Assembly: GCA_022836615.1 (NCBI GenBank)
Contig: MU405323.1
Location: 62,001 to 126,000 of the forward strand
Origin: Annulohypoxylon bovei var. microspora
Lineage: Eukaryota > Ascomycota > Sordariomycetes > Xylariales > Hypoxylaceae
Direction: 5' to 3'
Length of the DNA: 64,000 bases
A program made the position numbers and the translations under genes. The notes below the pieces were generated by a model. That model was given only the letters and a program-made list of their open reading frames with translations, did not search any database and was not told where the DNA came from. Positions 59,027 to 64,000 of this stretch are shown one piece after another (positions within the stretch are counted from its first letter, which is position 1; each line of letters starts with the position of its first letter).

Positions 59027-59335
59027 GAAAACCCGGAAAATTAATTAAAATAAAAATTAACGCGAATTTACATTATAATTATAAACGTAATAAACGTAAA
59101 TTTTTATAATAAAATTATTTTTAATTTTAAATGGGTCGTTAAAATTATTAAAACACGTATAAAAAAAATTTTTACGTTAATTAATTTAATTTACATTTTT
59201 AAATATAAATATCGTAATTTTAAAAATAATTTTTTTTTTATTAATAAAAATTATTTTATTTTTAATTTTATATAATAAAAATTTATTATTATTTATAAAA
59301 ATTATTATATATTTTTATTAATTATTTTTTAAATA
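59027..59335. repeat. direct repeat, copy 2 of 2
   Basis: Partner of 57680-58005. It has several small deletions (for example in the run after tttttataat), and mutations of both RIP directions. Confidence 0.75.
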
Positions 59336-60321
59336 ATAAATTTTTTTAAAAAAACTTTTATTACGTTAAATTATAAAGGCGTTTAATTGCCGTTATTTTT
59401 AAAATATATTAACGGAATAATTAATTAAATTTTTAATTATAAAATTAATATATAAAATTTTTTAAAAAAAAATTATATTATAATTTTTTTAAAAATTTTT
59501 TATTTTAAATATTTTTATTAATAAAATATATAATTCGTTATTATTTAAATGTTATTTTAATTTAAAACTTATTCGCCGTAATATAATATTTAAAAATATT
59601 TATACGTTTTATTTTTTTAATTTAAATTCTTTTTTAAATTTTTTTATTTTTTTAAATATATACACGTTTACGTATTAATTTAATTCCTTTTAAATTATAA
59701 TATATTTAAAGCTTTATTTTTAATTTATATTTAATTTTTAAAAAAGTTTTATTTTTTTAAACGAAATTTTTTATATTAATAATTATAAGGTTTTATTTTT
59801 ATTCGTAATAAAATATTTTTTAATATTATTTATTTCGTTATTAATTAACGATGATATTTAAATTATTAAATAAAAGTTTTAATAAAAACGTTAAATTATT
59901 TATTAATTAAATTAATTAATTAAAACTTATCTTCGTTTTTTTAATTATATAACTTCGAATTAATAAATTTTTATTTATAAAAAAATCGTTTTTAATTTTA
60001 AAAAAAACATTAAAACCTTTAATAATTTAAAAAACTATTTAATTAATTATTTAATAATAAAATTAAAAACTTATTTTTTTATTAAAAAAAAAGCTTCGTT
60101 TATTAATAAATTTTTTAATTAAAATAAATATATTTTTTAATTAAATTTATAATAAAATTTTATAATTTAATTTTTAATTTTTAATATAATAAAAATAAAT
60201 TCATTTTAAATTATATTATTTATTATTTTAAATAAATTAATAACGTTAAAAAATTAATCGTAAATTAATTTTTTTATTTTTTATTTTTTTTATTTTTTAT
60301 TTTTTATTTTTAATTTAAAAT
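59336..60321. other. AT-rich, nothing resolved
   Basis: Degraded sequence without recognisable repeat partner in this window. Confidence 0.4.
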
Positions 60322-61038
60322 AATGTTAAATTTATAATATAAATATTATAAGTTTTATTTATTATATAAAACTTAATATTATTAATACTTTCCCCGTTAT
60401 ATAAATTTTTATATAAATGTAAATATTTTTAATATTTATTTTTATATATTTTTAATTAAATTTAAAAAAATCCACGCGTTTATATTTATTAATATACCTT
60501 TTTTTCCCCTTTTTCCCCCCATTAATTCCCCTTTAAATTTCTTATAATTATATAATTAAATAAGTTTTAAAAAACGTTTTCGAATGGTTTTAATTATATT
60601 ATTTATAATTTATTATATAAATGGTAAATTTAATTAAAAAATAATCGTATATAAAAAAAAAAAATTTACGCGAAAAATATCGCGGGGATTATTAAAGTAA
60701 AACCTTTTATAATAATTTAATTTTTAATTTAATTTATTATTTATATAATAATTTATAAAATATATAATTTAAATTATTCGAAAACGTTTTTTAAAATTTA
60801 TTTAATAATATAATTATAAAAAAATTAAAAAAAAATTAATAAAAAAAAAGAAAAAAAAGAAAATATATTAATAAATATAAGCGTGTGGATTTTTTTAAGT
60901 TTAATTAAAAATGCGTAAAAATAAATATTAAAAATATTTACGTTTATATAAAAATTTATATAATAAAAAAAATATTAATAATATTAAGTTTTATATAATA
61001 AACGAAACTTACGATATTTATATAATAAATTTAATATT
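60322..61038. mobile_element. palindromic foldback element, copy 2
   Basis: Same family as 40450-41153. Arms of about 300 bp: the left starts aatgttaaatttataatata and the right ends with its near complement. Both arms contain aaaaaatccac(g/a)cg and ataaatttttatataaa. The loop (cgcgaaaaatatcgcgggga and beyond) is the reverse complement of the loop of copy 1, so the copies are in opposite orientation. Confidence 0.82.
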
Positions 61039-61423
61039 ACTTTTAATTTATACGTTTTAAAATTTAATTATTTTTTTAATAAAATAAAATAATAAATTTA
61101 AAAAACCGGATAATTTTTAAAACATTTTTAAAATATAATTAATAATTTTATATTTATTTTTATTAAAAATTTAAATTAAAAACTTATATTTTTTATTAAA
61201 TAATTTAAATTTTATATTTAAAAAATGGAAAATAAATATAAAAAATAAACTTTAAATTAATTAATAAAATTTCTTTAAAAAATATATTTAATTTATATAA
61301 TTTTATTCATTTATTAAAAATAAAATTAAATTAATTTTTTAATTCTTTTTATTAAAAATAATATTAATTAATATATTAAAATTAAATAAATATATAATTT
61401 ATTAAAATTATTATATAATAATT

Positions 61424-63116
61424 TTAATTATTAATAATAAAAGGGATTTATTAATTAAAGGGAATTTTATAATTTTATGTAACTTTACGTGGTTTATGTT
61501 ATATAAAACTACGTTTAATATAAGTTTAAAAATAAGCAGTTTATATATTTATATAATTATAAGATTATAATATATTATACGGTATTATATGTAAACATAT
61601 TATGATTTATTATTTTTATAATAATATTTTTTCCGTTTTAAATATTTATTTAAAAAATTAAGTTATGGTTTTTAAGTTTTTTAATTTAAGGGGGGAATTA
61701 TGATGGCATTAACATTAAAATTAAGATTTAATAATATTATATTATTGAAAGTTTAAGTTAATAAATTAAAGAAAGCTTTAAAAGAATTAACGGTTAAATA
61801 AAAAAAATAAATTAATAACTTTAATAATATAATGTTATTATTTTTACTTTTATTAACGAATAATATAAATTTGCGATAAAAACGATTTAAGTGGAAATTA
61901 TTTAAAAAGTTTTATTTAATAAGTTTTAAAAATTTTCTTATATAATTAAAAATGTTAAGTATAATATTAAAATTAATTAATTATATTAAAAGGATAAATA
62001 ATATTATTTTAATGGATGATTTAAAAATAATTAATATTATTTATAATAATGTTTATAAAGATTTATTAAAGTTAATAATAAATTTAAAATAAGGTATTAT
62101 TATGATTATTTAATTTTATATAAATTATTAAGCACATGGAAATTAATAAAAAATATTATTATAAAAGGAATTTAAGGAAATTAAATATAATGGTAATGAT
62201 TTTATTACATATATTATAATTTTTACGTATTTTATTTTATAAAATAATAATGTAAAAAATAAATTTTTTAATATATAATTAAAAACATATTTTATTTATA
62301 ACGTTAAAAATAAAACCAAAAATTAAATTACGTAATAATATATTTTATTAAAAATATTTATAATTATAATATAAGTAATAAAAAATAATTTTATTTTAAA
62401 ATTTTACAATTATATTAACAAAGCATTTAATAAGGGTAATAATTACATTATTAAAGATTAAAATGATAAAAAATGTTAAAAATATAAAAAGTCGGGTTAT
62501 ATTCGTCGTAATTGCTTTAATAATAATAAACTTAACGAAATACATGAAATTAACGAATCGATAAACATTTTTAAACCGATACAAATAACCTTTTAAACGT
62601 TAAAACTTAAAAAGTGTTATATATAAAAAGTGTTATTAAATAATAAAATTAAAATAATTAATTATTTATAAAATTATATATAAAAGTATTAAATAAATTA
62701 AAATATATTATGATTTATTATAATAATTAATTAATTAAACCTTAAAAATAAATAAAAATATAAGTAATAATGAAATCCTTATAATATATATAATAATAAT
62801 TAAAGGTTAAAAAAAGTTAAATAAAGTTAAAAAAGGTTAAAACAAGGTTATAAAAAGCGATAATAAGGTTAAAAATAATGTTTTTAAATAACGTTTAAAT
62901 GGCATTAATGTTAAAAAAACGTATTAATAATAAAAGGGATTTATTAATTAAAAAAAGCTTTATGGCTTTATATGGTTTTATGTAATTTATGCTATATAAA
63001 GTTACGCTTAACATGGGTTTAAAAATAAACAATTTATACGTTTATATAACCATAAAATCGTAATATATCACACGGTATTACACGCGAACGCATCGTGACT
63101 TATTGCCTTTATTAAC
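61424..63116 (+). mobile_element. gag-only LTR retrotransposon, copy 2, RIP-mutated
   Basis: 190-bp LTRs at 61429-61618 and 62922-63111. Flanks TTAAT (61424-61428) and TTAAC (63112-63116) are one 5-bp duplication with a C-to-T change. The internal part matches copy 1, including aaggggggaattatgatggc and a zinc-knuckle spacing at 62474-62515 where first and last Cys codons survive. Confidence 0.85.
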
Positions 63117-63649
63117 GTTAAAATTTAAATTAAAAACAATTTTTATAAATTTAATATATAATTAAATAAATAATTTTTTAAGTTTTATATATTTTTTATA
63201 TTATTAATTTTTATATTTAAATTTTTCATTATTATTTAAATAAAAAAATTAAATTTATTAAATTTAAAAACTTTTATTTAACATTAATATTTTAATTTAA
63301 AATTTTTTTATATTATTAATTTTAAATAAAAAAAATTAATTAATTAAAAATTATAATGTAAATTTAAAAAATGTGGTTTAATTAATTAATATATAATAAT
63401 TTAATTTTTTTAATAAAATTTAATTAATTAAAATTTTTAATTATATTTTTAATTAAATATATCGTTTTAAAAAACTTTAATTTAATTTTTTTAATAAAAT
63501 TTAATTAATTAAAAATTTTAATCGTAAATTTAATTAAATATATTAATTTAAAAAATTTATTTTTTATTTATTAAATTAATTATTTTTTAAATTATTTTTT
63601 AAATAAATTATTTTTAAACCATTTTTTAAATTAATTTAAAGGTTTAATT

Positions 63650-64000
63650 TAAAAAATAAAATAAAAATATTATATAAAAAGGTTAAAAAATAAAACGTAT
63701 AAAAAGTTAAAATAATTTATAAAAACGGAGCGTATAAAAGGTTAAAATAAAATAATTTATAAAGGTAATAATTTATAAAAAAAAACGTATAAAAAGTTAA
63801 AAAATTATATAAAAAATTAAAATAATATATAAAATTAAAATGAACGGGAAATAACGTAATATAATGTACGGGAAAATAAAAAACGTACGAAGTTAAAACG
63901 TACCGGGAAAATAATATATAAAAAATTAAAATAATATATAAAAGCGGAACGAACGAAAAAAATAACGTAAAGTAACGTATAAAAATAAAGCGTACGAAAA
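63650..64000. repeat. degenerate tandem repeats at window end
   Basis: Variants of aaaacgtataaaaagttaaa and ataatatataaaa repeat about every 30-60 bp, with retained gtacgggaaa words at 63840-63915. The array continues past the window. Confidence 0.6.

Larger units (their letters stand above)
40045..64000. repeat. RIP-degraded AT-rich heterochromatin-like block (runs off the window)
   Basis: Composition changes sharply at about 40045 and stays very AT-rich to the end. Remaining C and G are mostly in CpG, while CpA and TpG are scarce. That is the product of RIP, which turns CpA into TpA on both strands of repeated DNA. No open frame here looks like a living gene: those of up to 94 codons are Lys/Asn/Ile/Tyr-rich by composition. 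Repeats inside are listed separately. Confidence 0.95.

Noticed and set aside
45820..62584. Open frames of 62-94 codons in the AT-rich block (45820, 47450, 56015, 57749, 62396)
   Set aside because: Lys/Asn/Ile/Tyr/Phe translations produced by A/T composition; only 47450-47734 keeps a transposon-like pattern and is listed as a remnant.
1..64000. CRISPR array, prokaryotic operon or biosynthetic gene cluster
   Set aside because: No regular spacer array, introns throughout, and no backbone synthase gene.

Overview
The window is a piece of a filamentous ascomycete chromosome (Pezizomycotina, probably Sordariomycetes; the class is inference). The evidence is short 50-80 nt GT-AG introns in almost every gene, typical fungal families (RTC5, KES1/OSH, TRK1, MCR1, GNA1, fungal GH51 and GH13 enzymes), and a large AT-rich block with the signature of repeat-induced point mutation (RIP).

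Positions 1-40,040 form an ordinary gene-bearing arm with unrelated housekeeping and accessory genes on both strands. In order: RTC5-like TLD protein (-), small secreted Cys protein (+), KES1-type oxysterol-binding protein (+), ACS-family MFS transporter (-), RidA/Mmf1 (+), HSL-type alpha/beta hydrolase (-), RPEL-repeat protein (+), GH51 arabinofuranosidase (+, with a TAA directly after its apparent ATG), coiled-coil protein (+), DNA polymerase kappa (+), TRK1 potassium transporter (-), ER FKBP ending in HNEL (-), small hydrophilic protein (+), GNA1 acetyltransferase (-), secreted-looking SET protein (-), MCR1 cytochrome b5 reductase (-) and alpha-amylase (-). Most exon structures given here were rebuilt by following splice sites and reading phase. 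I see no biosynthetic cluster or operon-like set; the genes look functionally independent. Intergenic DNA carries many copies of a TAGGTAGG/CCTACCTA motif and three DNA-transposon relics: a 448-bp hAT-like element, and a mariner-like relic with a 675-bp long-TIR element inserted in it.

Positions 40,045-64,000 are a gene-free block of very high AT content in which CpA and TpG are scarce while CpG survives. It is a graveyard of RIP-mutated repeats: two complete copies of a short gag-only LTR element with readable target duplications, a 2.6-kb LTR element holding a ~190-bp tandem array, pieces of a Gypsy element (protease-like and reverse-transcriptase regions), two copies of a ~0.7-kb palindromic foldback element, a less mutated TA-flanked MITE, and a ~100-bp GC-rich repeat that marks the block edge and recurs at 55.7 kb. 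The block could be pericentromeric, subtelomeric or an interstitial AT-rich isochore; the sequence alone does not decide.

I found no new multi-gene system. The strongest leads are the nested repeat structures, the gag-only LTR family, and gene-structure oddities (19-nt microexon, ATG-TAA start, GC-AG intron, frame problem at the pol kappa splice junction).
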